This document shows positions 1 to 8,866 of a DNA stretch of 20,313 nucleotides, one piece after another. Every line of letters begins with the position of its first letter. Position 1 is the stretch's first letter. The notes below the pieces were generated by a model. The model ran no database searches, was not told where the DNA came from, and saw only the letters and a list, made by a program, of their open reading frames with translations. Source of the stretch: a virus. The position numbers and the translations under genes were made by a program. The DNA lies in the IMG/VR virus record IMGVR_UViG_3300035698_013833, positions 1 to 20,313 of that record, one strand, 5' to 3'.

Positions 1-70
1 GAACACGAAATTGTAATTCCTCATTTTGACTTTCCAATTGCTCAATTTTATGCTGATTGCCTGTTTTCAC
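1..70 (-). CDS. Start of an unknown gene, cut by the window edge
   Basis: The first 23 codons of a minus-strand gene begin at a GTG (70..68) with GAGG centred about 8 nt upstream. The peptide begins MKTGNQHKIEQLESQNEELQ, which is charged and heptad-like and suggests an N-terminal coiled coil. By position, just after the tail genes, it could be a tail assembly or tape-measure-related protein, but that is only positional inference. The same frame is open upstream to the stop of the preceding gene, so an earlier TTG start is possible. Confidence 0.5.
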   Translation of the reverse strand, partial: MKTGNQHKIEQLESQNEELQFRV

Positions 71-103
71 GTTGTACCTCAACTCCAAAATTTTACTAGG
101 TTT

Positions 104-553
104 TTATTTAGATTTTATAAGTAAAATGTCAATTTCATACAGAATATCTTCTTCGTTATATCCATATTGGCTAGGGTGTCCTTTAATAACATCTACACCT
201 TCTATGATATTTGTTTCAGAATAAAATCCAGTATCTCCTGCTATAACATTCGCCATTGTATTTCTTTCACCTTCATCAGATATAGTCATAGTTGCTGACC
301 TACACCTTTTCATCTTAGATTTTCCTGTTAATATAGCCCGAAGTGTTTTTCTTTCGGTATAAGAACACAATAACTTTAAAGCATATCTATCCACATATCC
401 ATCAGTCCTGACTCTTACATCTTGAATATAAGTTTCACCATCGACATTCTTATAGGCAGTATCGCTACCGCCTATAGTCAGTCTATCATCAATCAAAGTA
501 TAAGAATCTTTCTCTTTCTGGATATGATTTCCATTATATTCAATGTCGATCAT
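104..553 (-). CDS. Hypothetical tail-region protein, 149 aa
   Basis: This is a 149-residue protein that I do not recognise. It starts at an ATG with a good AAGGAG 7 nt upstream and lies 11 bp after the probable major tail protein, clearly in the same operon. It has no membrane segment or signal peptide and no cysteine cluster. The central part (about residues 43-90) alternates beta-like and basic stretches. The C-terminus is acidic, then hydrophobic (YEIDILLIKSK). Position after the major tail gene suggests a tail tube-associated or tail assembly role. The usual tail chaperone frameshift arrangement is not visible here. Confidence 0.7.
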   Translation of the reverse strand: MIDIEYNGNHIQKEKDSYTLIDDRLTIGGSDTAYKNVDGETYIQDVRVRTDGYVDRYALKLLCSYTERKTLRAILTGKSKMKRCRSATMTISDEGERNTMANVIAGDTGFYSETNIIEGVDVIKGHPSQYGYNEEDILYEIDILLIKSK

Positions 554-564
554 AATTTATCTCC

Positions 565-1749
565 TTATACTGTATAGTTTTCCCAAAATACTGTTCTGTC
601 TATATCATTGGTAATAGCATCTTTTGCAGGAATAACATAATTCCCAGTTCCAAATGCTCCAGCAATAGCACTACCTGTTGTTCCTGCTGTTTCAACTACT
701 ATAAATCCAACTTCTCCAGTTGTTCCACCAGTTCCGTTTAAATCTGTAGCTATTTCAGAAGTCCAAGCTACAAAGCCTTTTCCTAACGTAGAGGTTACAG
801 GAGCGTCAACCCAAGTAGTAGCATACTTAAATATTTCAACTGTATCGTCAGCATCATCTATGACTATTGCAACGTCTCCAATAGTTCCACCTACACTAGG
901 AGTCCCCCCACCAGTTATAGTTATGATATAATCAGCATTAACTTTATAGATAGATTCTGTTCCAGATATAGCAACAGTATCTACTTCGTTAGCACTAAAT
1001 CCATCATACATCAATTGAGATACGTGTCTTCTATCAGCTAAGAACATGCAGTCAGCAGTATAGTTATTAGCATCTGTTCCTTCTGCAAATTGAACATTAG
1101 AAGAACTTACAAATGCCCATCTAAACACTATATCATCGGTAGTTTCAGCCGTTGGTGCAATCGCTAATTCCATTGAAGTACATATATTAGTTTTATTATA
1201 TTTGTCGATGTATGGATTAGATCTCAGAGAAGGTATTCCTGTCGTAGAATCATGTTTCTTCCCATCTATTACGAAATACCCATCCTTATAAAAAAGATAT
1301 TTAGCATCGGTAATATCTAATGGGCATACATTTCTAGCTCCAGACGTAGATATCAATTCAACGTAAGTTCCGTTGTCGTCAATTCCAGATCCTTCTAAAA
1401 ATGCCATTGCACTATTTCTATTTACAGTTGGTGGTAAAACCTCTGGATTTATAGCATTATAAACCGTGTCTGCTCTCAAAGAAATACTCATAGTGTTATC
1501 CGTAACTGTCTCATTACCTTGACTTGAAGCATTTACTTTTCCGAAAGTATTATATCCATCTTGCTTCTCTCTGTCCCCACTGAACATTTGTCCTAGTGGG
1601 AATGTTCCAGCGTCAGGTGCTACCATAGGTATTCTATACATAGCCACTGCTCCAGTTGCAGGAACTCTACCTAAAGCAGTTACATAACAAATATCGTCAT
1701 TAAAGTTCGAGTAGTTAAAACTTTCTAAATTGTCACAACCAAATCCCAT
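565..1749 (-). CDS. Probable major tail protein (394 aa)
   Basis: This 394-residue protein is rich in Thr, Ser, Gly, Val and Asp and has few lysines, a composition typical of an abundant beta-rich virion protein. Residues about 280-375 are Gly/Thr-rich (GGGTPSVGG, NGTGGTTGEVG) and look like a surface-exposed appended domain. The start is an ATG behind AAGGAGG, the strongest kind of site in this window, as expected for a highly expressed structural gene. It directly follows the tail terminator, the usual place of the major tail protein in siphovirus operons. The length is above that of simple tail tube proteins (about 150-250 aa). A tail sheath cannot be excluded, since I see no diagnostic motif. 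Confidence 0.5.
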   Translation of the reverse strand: MGFGCDNLESFNYSNFNDDICYVTALGRVPATGAVAMYRIPMVAPDAGTFPLGQMFSGDREKQDGYNTFGKVNASSQGNETVTDNTMSISLRADTVYNAINPEVLPPTVNRNSAMAFLEGSGIDDNGTYVELISTSGARNVCPLDITDAKYLFYKDGYFVIDGKKHDSTTGIPSLRSNPYIDKYNKTNICTSMELAIAPTAETTDDIVFRWAFVSSSNVQFAEGTDANNYTADCMFLADRRHVSQLMYDGFSANEVDTVAISGTESIYKVNADYIITITGGGTPSVGGTIGDVAIVIDDADDTVEIFKYATTWVDAPVTSTLGKGFVAWTSEIATDLNGTGGTTGEVGFIVVETAGTTGSAIAGAFGTGNYVIPAKDAITNDIDRTVFWENYTV

Positions 1750-1770
1750 TATTTTATTCCTCCTTAATTT

Positions 1771-2451
1771 TTATTTCGTGTAATTCATAGTATATCTTAT
1801 CTGAAAACTCATAGTATACTTTTGTAATTGATCACTATAATTTCCTCTTGGATCTTTGTTGATGGAATCATAGCATTTCATATAGCCACATATAGTAGTA
1901 TTGTCATATATTGGCAATCGTTTATTTTTCTTTATAAAATCAGTTTCAACTAAGCATATATAGTCGAATATTTTCTCTTTAGTGCTATCATTTTTAGTTT
2001 GAAAATACAAATAAACTGGAACAGCTACATCTGTATTTGATTTCTTCCTGTAGGGTTGAAATGATGACCCTGTATCGATAAATAAAGTATCTAAAAATAC
2101 TATATCAAATGTATTAGAGGTTGTAAGTGCAAATCCAAAAGCATTATCTAAAGTTATTTCTCCTGTGGCATCATTATAAGCTATTATCCTAATATACTGT
2201 GCAATAAAATCTAAAGGGTTAGAAATCAATATATATCTATTTACAAGAGTATCTTCCAATCCAATTAAATCCTTGGAGGTGGTATTATCAACGACTACGA
2301 ATGAAGTCTCAGTCCCTAATGGCAAAGCCACTTTTGAAGTGCACTCATATACCTTAGAAATGTCTAACAAAGAGTTATAATATCTATATATAGTTAAGTC
2401 AGATATTGAATCTATCCAATCATATAAACTTTTCAATACTGGAAACATCAT
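1771..2451 (-). CDS. Probable tail terminator / tail completion protein, 226 aa
   Basis: The protein starts with an amphipathic helix (MMFPVLKSLYDWIDSI) and ends in a beta strand of the type seen in tail terminators (TMSFQIRYTMNYTK). Between them, residues about 40-120 read as a small beta domain (LVNRYILISNPL ... NDATGEITLDNAFGF) of the kind inserted in many head-tail joining proteins. The ATG overlaps the stop codon of the upstream gene as ATGA, so translation is probably coupled. Its place between the neck protein and the major tail protein supports a tail terminator that joins tail to neck. The assignment rests on position and fold-like pattern. Confidence 0.5.
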   Translation of the reverse strand: MMFPVLKSLYDWIDSISDLTIYRYYNSLLDISKVYECTSKVALPLGTETSFVVVDNTTSKDLIGLEDTLVNRYILISNPLDFIAQYIRIIAYNDATGEITLDNAFGFALTTSNTFDIVFLDTLFIDTGSSFQPYRKKSNTDVAVPVYLYFQTKNDSTKEKIFDYICLVETDFIKKNKRLPIYDNTTICGYMKCYDSINKDPRGNYSDQLQKYTMSFQIRYTMNYTK

Positions 2452-3050
2452 ATAAACAACAACTCCTCTACTTTTCTATATAAGTCTTTAGTTCTATCTC
2501 TTATATCTTGAGCTACACTAGTCAACCAAAGTCCCCCGCCGTTAAAACTTTCTAAGTCAGATGCATCAATTACAGCAGGAATTTCATCCATATGATGAAT
2601 AATGTGTCTCTCATACTCTTCTCTAGGATGTCTTCTTTTATCATCAGAGCCTTCCCTATGACTAGCAACCTCGCCTTGATTTTGGTTAATAACACCTTCC
2701 TCATAACTTATGATCTCAACTTGAATCTTTTTACCAGAAATTAATTTTCTAATTACCCCTTTATAATCTTGCATAGGATTGACATATGCTCGATGTGTCC
2801 ACCAGTAATATGCAGGAGCATTAACTTCCACATCGTAATCAATTGCATCTATTATTCTTTGAGATGAAATAACTTGTTTTGTGAAAGGTACTCCTAAACT
2901 AGCACGGGATTTACCGGTGTCCATTCGGGTAGTTAAAACTACTTGATAAATGATAGGTTCGAATAAATTAAATATTTCTTTCTGAAGTAATATAGCACCC
3001 TTTTTATCTAAATTATCTACATTTTTTACAAGCTTATCGAAAGTTATCAT
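2448..3050 (-). CDS. HK97 gp10-like neck / tail completion protein, 200 aa
   Basis: I placed the start at the ATG 3050..3048 (MITFDKLVKN), 2 nt after the stop of the preceding gene and behind GAGAGGG. A start 11 codons earlier is possible but overlaps the upstream gene and has a poor site. The N-terminal 60 residues form helices followed by TRMDTGKSRASLGVPF, the (V/T)DTGxLRxS-like signature of HK97 gp10/neck proteins. The middle part is basic and polar (EVASHREGSDDKRRHPREEY). Such proteins sit at the head-tail interface. The stop overlaps the next start (ATGA). Confidence 0.6.
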   Translation of the reverse strand: MITFDKLVKNVDNLDKKGAILLQKEIFNLFEPIIYQVVLTTRMDTGKSRASLGVPFTKQVISSQRIIDAIDYDVEVNAPAYYWWTHRAYVNPMQDYKGVIRKLISGKKIQVEIISYEEGVINQNQGEVASHREGSDDKRRHPREEYERHIIHHMDEIPAVIDASDLESFNGGGLWLTSVAQDIRDRTKDLYRKVEELLFI

Positions 3051-3052
3051 AT

Positions 3053-3424
3053 TTAAATATCCCTCTCTATTTCTAAAACCCACATGAGTTTTTCATTAAA
3101 AGACCCAGTTGATTCTAGTTTTATTTGATATACATTCCCATTAGAAACTGTAATGTTAATATTTCTACTTTTAAGACTACTTGTTGGAATGGGTATATCC
3201 AAGCTGTACGTAGTATTTAATTCGGAAATATCGTCAACAAACAACTTACACAGCTTAAATTCTTTTGTGGATACACTATTTCTCCTAGCATATGCTGATT
3301 CATTTTTACTAATCAAACCTCTAATTGGAATTTTCCGACCCTCAAAGTTTAAATAAACGTCTTCCCACCCCACTAAAGAATTTAAATGTTTCATTCCTGC
3401 GTTATGTATACTTGCTACACTCAT
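3053..3424 (-). CDS. Head closure (stopper)-like protein, 123 aa
   Basis: This 123-residue protein is mainly beta after an N-terminal helix. The segment VYLNFEGRKIPIRGLISKNE followed by a strand-rich domain (TVSNGNVYQIKLESTGSFNE) and a final strand WVLEIERDI resembles small head-closure/stopper proteins that plug the capsid after packaging. It sits second to third in the connector block, between a possible adaptor and the gp10-like gene, which is the expected place. The stop is 2 nt before the next start. I see no catalytic motif. The assignment is mostly positional. Confidence 0.45.
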   Translation of the reverse strand: MSVASIHNAGMKHLNSLVGWEDVYLNFEGRKIPIRGLISKNESAYARRNSVSTKEFKLCKLFVDDISELNTTYSLDIPIPTSSLKSRNINITVSNGNVYQIKLESTGSFNEKLMWVLEIERDI

Positions 3425-3432
3425 ATAATCAC

Positions 3433-3894
3433 CTACAAAGTCCCATATTCATATCTTCTGATTATCCACATATCAGTGCCATTTTCAGATGCTTGACAAG
3501 CTGTTAGTTGTTGTTCATAATTACTTTTCAATCTCATTAATTCTGAAATAGGCGTCTTATTTGTATTGAATTGAATTTCATCTGATCCGTTTCTAATAGT
3601 ATCAGTACCTAATAAATTAACATCGTAATTTGCAATCGTTAATTCTAATCTCCATATTTGATATTTTAACCATACGCATTTTGAAACAGAATATAAATAA
3701 TCTCCACTAACACCAGATGTGAAAGCTACTGTTACTGAAAATTTAATATCATTTGTAACTGTATCTACTATTCTGGTTTCTTCATTTAATACTACTTCAT
3801 CTCCCATTGTCAATGCTGTAAAATAAGTTGTTTCAGAACCATTTACAATTAAATTTCCACCGGACAATGAACTTATTGCTCCTAATTTATACAT
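3433..3894 (-). CDS. Head-tail connector-type protein, 153 aa
   Basis: The protein begins with a beta-rich module (residues about 1-70: strands around GDEVVLNEETRIVDTVTND and FSVTVAFTSGVSGDYLYSV). A more helical part follows that includes PISELMRLKSNYEQQLTACQ, and it ends WIIRRYEYGTL. The beta module resembles the one in the tail terminator candidate at 1771-2451 in size and pattern. This is the second gene after the capsid terminator, so a head-tail adaptor is likely. The ribosome binding site is the weaker AGGCG. Confidence 0.45.
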   Translation of the reverse strand: MYKLGAISSLSGGNLIVNGSETTYFTALTMGDEVVLNEETRIVDTVTNDIKFSVTVAFTSGVSGDYLYSVSKCVWLKYQIWRLELTIANYDVNLLGTDTIRNGSDEIQFNTNKTPISELMRLKSNYEQQLTACQASENGTDMWIIRRYEYGTL

Positions 3895-3903
3895 TTATAT
3901 CGC

Positions 3904-4170
3904 CTACTTTTGAATCTTAGGTCTATCTGCTTTTGGTGTTTCTACCACAGTCACAGGAGTTAATTTTTCGCTTATTTCTTTTAATTGCTCTAGGATTAAA
4001 ATATTAATATCTTTCACTTCATCCATTGCAATCATTAATCCTATAATTTCTTTGTTAGCTTTCATATATTCAACATTAGCTCCGCCATAAGCTTCTAATG
4101 CTATAATTTGTGCATCTCCTATCATTTTAACTAATTTACCTATTTTTTCTTTTGATCTTTCTACTGACAT
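3904..4170 (-). CDS. Small helical protein after the capsid gene, 88 aa
   Basis: This 88-residue, mostly helical protein (residues about 1-70) has a basic, Pro-rich tail ending PKADRPKIQK. It is the first gene after the terminator behind the capsid gene and has a strong AAAGGAGG site. No family was recognised. Its place between capsid and adaptor suggests a head accessory or head-tail joining protein. Confidence 0.6.
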   Translation of the reverse strand: MSVERSKEKIGKLVKMIGDAQIIALEAYGGANVEYMKANKEIIGLMIAMDEVKDINILILEQLKEISEKLTPVTVVETPKADRPKIQK

Positions 4171-4193
4171 GTGAAACCTGCCTCCTTTATTTT

Positions 4194-4222
4194 AAAAAAG
4201 GGAACTATCAAAGACAATTCCC
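4194..4222 (-). terminator. Rho-independent terminator after the major capsid gene
   Basis: On the minus strand GGGAATTGTC and GATAGTTCCC pair over 10 consecutive positions (two G-U) around a TTT loop, followed at once by TTTTTT. This is the clearest terminator in the window and lies 18 nt after the capsid stop codon. A T-run also lies on the other side, so it may work in both directions. It probably lowers expression of the connector and tail genes relative to capsid. Confidence 0.8.
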
Positions 4223-4240
4223 AATTTTTTTATATATCTA

Positions 4241-5410
4241 TTACTCTACGTTTACAAAGTAACCGTTCATTCCACTTACCCATGTTTCAAGAGCCGTAAT
4301 AGAAGCGGCTTGCATTTCTCCACTGGCATCCCCTCTACCTGCTTTAATATCTAGTATTACACCAGATAATCTATAAGTAGAATACCATTCTTCAGGGAAG
4401 ATTCTTGTTTTAGAACCTCCAAGATCGATGACTGATTTGAAAGCTTTAATATCATCTTTCATAACAATCCCCATACCTCTCTGCTCTTCATCAATTTCAA
4501 CACCTCTAACTAATAGTGGATTTCCACTTTGATCAACGTACCCCATATCTAAGAATATTAAGAAATCTTTATGCATTCCCGGTATTTTCTTAAATGAAGC
4601 TCCAAACATTTCAGTTACACTTCCAAAATAAGCTATATCTGCATTGTCAGGAGAATTAGCTAATAGTGCTAAATTCTGAATTACTCTAGGATTACCTAAA
4701 ACAAGTACACCTTTCTTTGAATACATATTAGTATCTTCAATTAAATCTATGGCATTTGTGATGTCTGTAGAAGAATATGTAGCTCCTATAAGGGTTCTAT
4801 AGTGATTTCTAGTTGTTACTCCATCAGTTACAGTCACAAAATCTGCAAAGTCCTCTCCCCTAGCAAATCCAAATGATCTTTTATAACCTGCTAAACCAGT
4901 CGTTCCACTATCTAAAGTAGGAACTGAATCTGATTGAGTTGTTCCAGTTATAATTGCTTTCAATCTTGAGAAAGGCAAATATTTATTTACATAAGTTCCT
5001 CTAACCGCAGTTAATTTCTCTCTCGCTTCTTGATCAAGATCAACTTCATTATTTCTAGCCTCAAGAATAGTCGTATCATCATAATCAAAATTCATAACAT
5101 TAAAACCTTGTGATTTCTCCATATCGAATTTATCCATATATGATCTAAATTCTTTAGCAGAAGTTTGAATCCCACCTTTAGTAAATTTAACATTATGAAT
5201 TTTTACTGGTAATGAACTACCATCTTTTCTTGGTACAATTACTTCCATTGGTGACAATACTTCGTTCAAAGCATCTGTATATTGCATAGGTAATGAGTTT
5301 GAGGCTACAATTTCAGCGAAAACCCCTTTTAGAGAATCCGATGCTCCATATTTGACATTGGGAATATTTCCAATACCTTCTCTCCCTGTGTATATTGTTA
5401 AGTCTGCCAT
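4241..5410 (-). CDS. Major capsid protein, 389 aa
   Basis: This 389-residue protein has the size and composition of an HK97-fold major capsid protein. Features that fit are an N-arm, a charged loop region (residues about 65-90, KDGSSLPVKIHNVKFTKGG) that could be the E-loop, a long helical region (about 115-150, DDTTILEARNNEVDLDQEAREKL) and a C-terminal part with KAFKSVIDLGGSKTRIF and EEWYSTYRLSGVILDIKAG. The last resembles the P-domain/A-domain strands. The start ATG follows AAGGAGG, and a terminator follows the stop. Order portal-scaffold-decoration-capsid upstream makes the call firm even without a specific family match. Confidence 0.85.
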   Translation of the reverse strand: MADLTIYTGREGIGNIPNVKYGASDSLKGVFAEIVASNSLPMQYTDALNEVLSPMEVIVPRKDGSSLPVKIHNVKFTKGGIQTSAKEFRSYMDKFDMEKSQGFNVMNFDYDDTTILEARNNEVDLDQEAREKLTAVRGTYVNKYLPFSRLKAIITGTTQSDSVPTLDSGTTGLAGYKRSFGFARGEDFADFVTVTDGVTTRNHYRTLIGATYSSTDITNAIDLIEDTNMYSKKGVLVLGNPRVIQNLALLANSPDNADIAYFGSVTEMFGASFKKIPGMHKDFLIFLDMGYVDQSGNPLLVRGVEIDEEQRGMGIVMKDDIKAFKSVIDLGGSKTRIFPEEWYSTYRLSGVILDIKAGRGDASGEMQAASITALETWVSGMNGYFVNVE

Positions 5411-5452
5411 TATTTATTCCTCCTTAATTTTCTGTTTTATTTGTGATAAATA

Positions 5453-5489
5453 GCGGGCAGTGACTATGTCTCACGACAGATATACCCAC
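5453..5489 (-). promoter_or_regulatory. Stem-loop in the capsid mRNA leader
   Basis: In the 97-nt spacer before the capsid gene the minus strand carries GTGGG ... CCCGC (one G-U) enclosing TGTC-GTGA-GACA, a 4-bp stem with a GNRA-type GTGA loop. It has no U-run, so it looks like a stabilising or processing element of the capsid messenger rather than a terminator. No promoter was recognised in the spacer. Confidence 0.4.
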
Positions 5490-5507
5490 TTTGTTGTTAT
5501 ATCGTTA

Positions 5508-6275
5508 TTAACTAAAAGCTACTGCACCTGTATTCGCGACTATTGTACCGTTTCCTGAAGAATCAAATACTACCAAAATAGCATCCAAAATATCTGTAAA
5601 AGTGGCGATAGAATTTGTACCATTCCATGTTCCAGAAGTCAAAGTAACTGTATGATCCTGTCCGGCTCCGGGTTCTAACCCTGCTTTTACATAAAATAAA
5701 CCTTCATGTGTAGATGCATCTGCTATTGTTGCTGTAATTGCTGCTACAGCATTATTCAAGTATAACTGCTCAGTTGCAACTGCTATCGTATTCGCTCCTG
5801 CTACTGTAAGAGTCTGAGTAGGAGATACTACAGTTGTTCCTTCTGGGTCATTTGACAAGTCAATTAAAATACACCCTCTTGACCATACTTTACCTACCCA
5901 TTGATCTAATTGTCCAACAGTTGTATTTTTAGTTAAAGTGTAAGCTCCACTTGCTCCTAAATAAACTTTTTGTCCAATTTGAGCATTTGTATAAGTACCT
6001 TCTGCGACATCTATTTGTCCATACTTATTTAAATCTGATGATAATCCTGCTTTTAATGTAGAAACCAAATTAAATACTTTTTCTGCTCCCCAATTTTTAG
6101 GAGAACCATTTACAATTATCCCATCTGCTTTAACTCCCGTTGCTGCATCAGCTACTACAATTTTACCGTCACCATCAAGACCAAATAACATCCCTTCAAT
6201 TATGTCCGCATCTGCTACTTTATTAGCTCTGATATGTGCTAAAGCGTCTAATCCGTATTGTGCTACATCTGCCAT
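5508..6275 (-). CDS. Head decoration / head fibre-like protein, 255 aa
   Basis: There are two parts. Residues 1-145 match the pattern of DUF2190-like capsid decoration proteins (DGKIVVADAATGVKADGIIV, then GQKVYLGASGAYTLTKNTT and DQWVGKVWSRGCILIDL). Residues about 160-255 form a Thr/Ala/Gly-rich beta domain ending IATFTDILDAILVVFDSSG. This second domain looks related to the C-terminal part of the protein at 14983-15492. The gene lies between scaffold and capsid, a standard place for decoration proteins that bind the outside of the capsid. The C-terminal domain probably projects from the shell. Confidence 0.65.
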   Translation of the reverse strand: MADVAQYGLDALAHIRANKVADADIIEGMLFGLDGDGKIVVADAATGVKADGIIVNGSPKNWGAEKVFNLVSTLKAGLSSDLNKYGQIDVAEGTYTNAQIGQKVYLGASGAYTLTKNTTVGQLDQWVGKVWSRGCILIDLSNDPEGTTVVSPTQTLTVAGANTIAVATEQLYLNNAVAAITATIADASTHEGLFYVKAGLEPGAGQDHTVTLTSGTWNGTNSIATFTDILDAILVVFDSSGNGTIVANTGAVAFS

Positions 6276-6299
6276 TTAAATTCACATCCTCTTTATATT

Positions 6300-7073
6300 T
6301 TATTTACCCAATAACTTATTTAGGTAGTTAGTGCTAAAATCAAGTATTCCTTCTTTTTTTTCTTTACCATTTGAAACTTTTACACCATCAAACGCTGATC
6401 CTCCAGCTTTCTTTTTAGCATTAAATTTCTCTTGCTCGTCTGCTGTATCGAAGAATTTAGTTAGTGTTCTATAATCATTCTTTTGTGTCTCATAGCCCTC
6501 ATTATCCAGTAATATTTGGTCAAGCTTATCAGCCAGCCAAGGTTTACTAGTTTTTTCTTCGGTTAATGCATTCCTAAACTTTTGTACCTCAAGAGCTAAA
6601 TCCGAAGCTACTTTATCATCTGCCATTTTCTTTAACAATGCCTCTTTTTCTTCCACAGCCTGTTTAGCTTGAGCTTGAGCTGTTTGAGCTAATTCCAATA
6701 ATTCCTTATCTTTTTTAGCTTTACTTTCGATGTCCTTATTTTTTTCCATTTCTTCTAGAATATTTTTAACATTCTTATTATCTTTTATTCCTTCAAATAA
6801 CTTATCATAAGTTTCATCTTTCTCTTTAGCGTTCTTTTCCATTTCTTTCAATTTTTCATCAAATGAACTTGTGATACTTTGTATTTTTTCTTCGTTTAAT
6901 TTAGCCATTTCTTCAACAACTTTTCTAGTAATTTCCTCAACATTAATTTGTGGAATAACTTCTTCTTTTGGCTTATCCTCTACAACTTTTGGAACTTCAA
7001 TAATTACTTCTTCTTTCTTAACATCTTCTACTTTTACTTCCTCTTCTTTTTTAGTATCCTCTACGCTTTCCAC
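6300..7073 (-). CDS. Capsid scaffolding protein, 257 aa
   Basis: This very charged, Lys/Glu-rich protein starts with an acidic, Val/Lys/Glu/Pro-rich low-complexity segment (residues 1-45). A long coiled coil (about 45-150) follows, then a C-terminal domain ending GILDFSTNYLNKLLGK. Long helix, high charge and a short conserved C-terminus are the hallmarks of phage scaffolds that bind the inside of the capsid. Its position directly after portal supports this. No protease signature was seen in it or beside it. Confidence 0.75.
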   Translation of the reverse strand: MESVEDTKKEEEVKVEDVKKEEVIIEVPKVVEDKPKEEVIPQINVEEITRKVVEEMAKLNEEKIQSITSSFDEKLKEMEKNAKEKDETYDKLFEGIKDNKNVKNILEEMEKNKDIESKAKKDKELLELAQTAQAQAKQAVEEKEALLKKMADDKVASDLALEVQKFRNALTEEKTSKPWLADKLDQILLDNEGYETQKNDYRTLTKFFDTADEQEKFNAKKKAGGSAFDGVKVSNGKEKKEGILDFSTNYLNKLLGK

Positions 7074-7092
7074 TTCTTCCTCCTAATTTAAA

Positions 7093-8508
7093 TTATGTAT
7101 TTATCATGTTATTATCAACATTTTGTCCGTTTGATACTCGATCCGATACTTCATTTTTCATAACACTTTTATCTTTATTTTCATCCCCTAACTCCTCATT
7201 AATTTCATTTTCTCTTAATTCAATTTCCTCATCAGAATCACCATTTTCAATATAGATTTCTTTTCTAGATTTCTTAGTTGATTTGATTTCAGATTGCTCA
7301 TATAAAAGTTGATCGAAAGGAGAAGATTTGATTATGAATTTAGGTTTCTGGAATGATAAATTTTTATCTGTTTCCTCATCATACATATCATTTTCTTTTA
7401 GTAAAATTTTAAACCACAATTGCATGGCTTTAATTATACTGTCTACATACAGCTCAATTTTATTTTCACTAGGGAGATTGAGTTGTTGGATTACCCGTGA
7501 TGAGTCGATGTTAAGTTTTTCTAATAAGCTGGGAGTTATTAGACCTGCTTTCCCAAACAGATCATCTCGTGCTACTGTAAATTCTTTGAACATTGAGTTT
7601 AAGTCATTCTTAATTTGAACATCTTGTAGTTGAGCTTGCTTTCCATCTGGGACTCCTGTTGCTTTAGTATTAATTTCTAGAAACCCAGCAGGAGTCCTTC
7701 TACTGCCTGATCCTAAAATTCCATCGATAATTGCTAGGATTGGGAATCCTAAGTTTAAGTTGCATTGACGAATGTTACTGAGTATAGAAACTAATAAAAG
7801 ACTTGGGTCAATATAGTGTTCTGCTGGTATCTCACTAAATTCATCCCTCTGTTTTTTGTACCCTTTTATATGAATCAAAGGAAAATCATTAATATAACTA
7901 TCTCTATTTATAATTGTATCAACTCCATACTGCTTATTACCTTTTTCATCTTTTATTAATTTATTATCCTCATCAAATAAAGGATCTAGTATCACCTTTC
8001 TGCCTTTTTCGTATATTACTATTCTCTCTCTATCGATATTATCAATAATCTCACCACTGCCTAAATCAGCATATTCATCTTCTACCCATTCTTCATATAC
8101 ATATTGTTTATATCTATTCTTATCATTAAGCAATGCTCTTTTCATATTAAATGAATCTAACACCATTAGTTTAGGTATCTTATCTTCCTCATCATCAAAG
8201 AATATTTCTAAAAACATATCTCCAGACTCTTCTAATCCATCATATATTTCATTTAAAAGTAGATTCCAATCTATCTCATTTAGAGCATCTTTTATAAATT
8301 TTCTTTTCTCAGAATCTCTTGTAAATACGTTGACTAAATCTGGGCAATAAGATACAAGTTTTTTTATAATTGAATCCATATAATTATAATCTATATATAT
8401 TTTTTTTAATTCTTCGTCCGTGACCATCAGTTGACCATCACTATTTTTTAGGTTTTTTTCTAAAACGAATTTTGACTTGAAGAACTCAAATGATTCACCT
8501 TTCCTCAT
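7093..8508 (-). CDS. Portal protein (main open reading frame; N-terminus probably longer)
   Basis: This is the SPP1-type portal protein, the dodecameric ring at the capsid vertex used for DNA entry and exit. Seen are an N-terminal helical wing, a strand-rich region with IPKLMVLDSFNMKRALL and WVEDEY, the middle segment FPLIHIKGYKKQRDEFSEIP followed by a long helix (YIDPSLLLVSILSNIRQ), and a charged, disordered C-terminal tail after residue 420. The first ATG (8508) has no ribosome binding site. The frame stays open for 27 more codons to an ATT at 8589..8587, placed 8 nt after GGAGG, so the real protein may be 498 aa or more. It follows an endonuclease gene that appears to have split it. Confidence 0.85.
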   Translation of the reverse strand: MRKGESFEFFKSKFVLEKNLKNSDGQLMVTDEELKKIYIDYNYMDSIIKKLVSYCPDLVNVFTRDSEKRKFIKDALNEIDWNLLLNEIYDGLEESGDMFLEIFFDDEEDKIPKLMVLDSFNMKRALLNDKNRYKQYVYEEWVEDEYADLGSGEIIDNIDRERIVIYEKGRKVILDPLFDEDNKLIKDEKGNKQYGVDTIINRDSYINDFPLIHIKGYKKQRDEFSEIPAEHYIDPSLLLVSILSNIRQCNLNLGFPILAIIDGILGSGSRRTPAGFLEINTKATGVPDGKQAQLQDVQIKNDLNSMFKEFTVARDDLFGKAGLITPSLLEKLNIDSSRVIQQLNLPSENKIELYVDSIIKAMQLWFKILLKENDMYDEETDKNLSFQKPKFIIKSSPFDQLLYEQSEIKSTKKSRKEIYIENGDSDEEIELRENEINEELGDENKDKSVMKNEVSDRVSNGQNVDNNMINT

Positions 8509-8586
8509 TTTTCGTATCGTATCAATCTCTATCTGTCTTTCTGCTTCATCTGATTTGTCTAATAGATATGTAAATGCGTAAGTTGA

Positions 8587-8604
8587 AATTTAAATCACCT
8601 CCTT
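8587..8604 (-). promoter_or_regulatory. Ribosome binding site pointing to an ATT start for portal
   Basis: On the minus strand AAGGAGGTG (8604..8596) lies in the last codons of the broken endonuclease gene. GGAGG ends 8 nt before ATT (8589..8587), the first codon of the portal frame after the endonuclease stop codon TAA. No ATG, GTG or TTG is available at that distance. ATT is a known but rare start codon. Alternatively the site belongs to the inserted element and drives weak restart. Confidence 0.5.
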
Positions 8605-8835
8605 TAATCCCACTTCTATTTCAAGTATAGATTCTATATTATTAAAGTCCCAATATGGAATTCTAATTAATTTTATATTATTATCTTGACAATATTTTTC
8701 TTTTATAGCATCATTAACCTTTTGTCTTTTAAGAGTATCTTCTCCTCCAAAATAAGGAATCGAATAGTAATGTTGCTTTCCATTATACTCTATTAATATA
8801 TTATAATCCGATAAATAAAAGTCAAACCTTAGCAC
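8590..8835 (-). CDS. Fragment: nuclease domain of the broken endonuclease
   Basis: This 81-residue frame carries only the nuclease domain: FDFYLSDYN, an acidic residue in ILIEYNGKQH, an aromatic/Gly stretch, then DAIKEKYCQDN and the strand IKLIRIPYWDF. The corresponding residues in the intact relative at 12113-13492 read IAIEVDGFLH and KLFRIKYDD, so Glu and His are kept while the Asp is Asn here. The listed ATG is internal. The frame is open upstream to about 8870 and encodes PEHFFKGCKNDRVL, which belongs to the domain. Confidence 0.6.
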   Translation of the reverse strand: MLRFDFYLSDYNILIEYNGKQHYYSIPYFGGEDTLKRQKVNDAIKEKYCQDNNIKLIRIPYWDFNNIESILEIEVGLKEVI

Positions 8836-8866
8836 TCTATCGTTTTTACAACCTTTAAAAAAATGT

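Noticed and set aside
6871-7086. Plus-strand reading frame opposite the scaffold gene
   Set aside because: It is a Ser/Thr/Phe-rich shadow of the Glu/Lys-rich scaffold coding strand, without a ribosome binding site.
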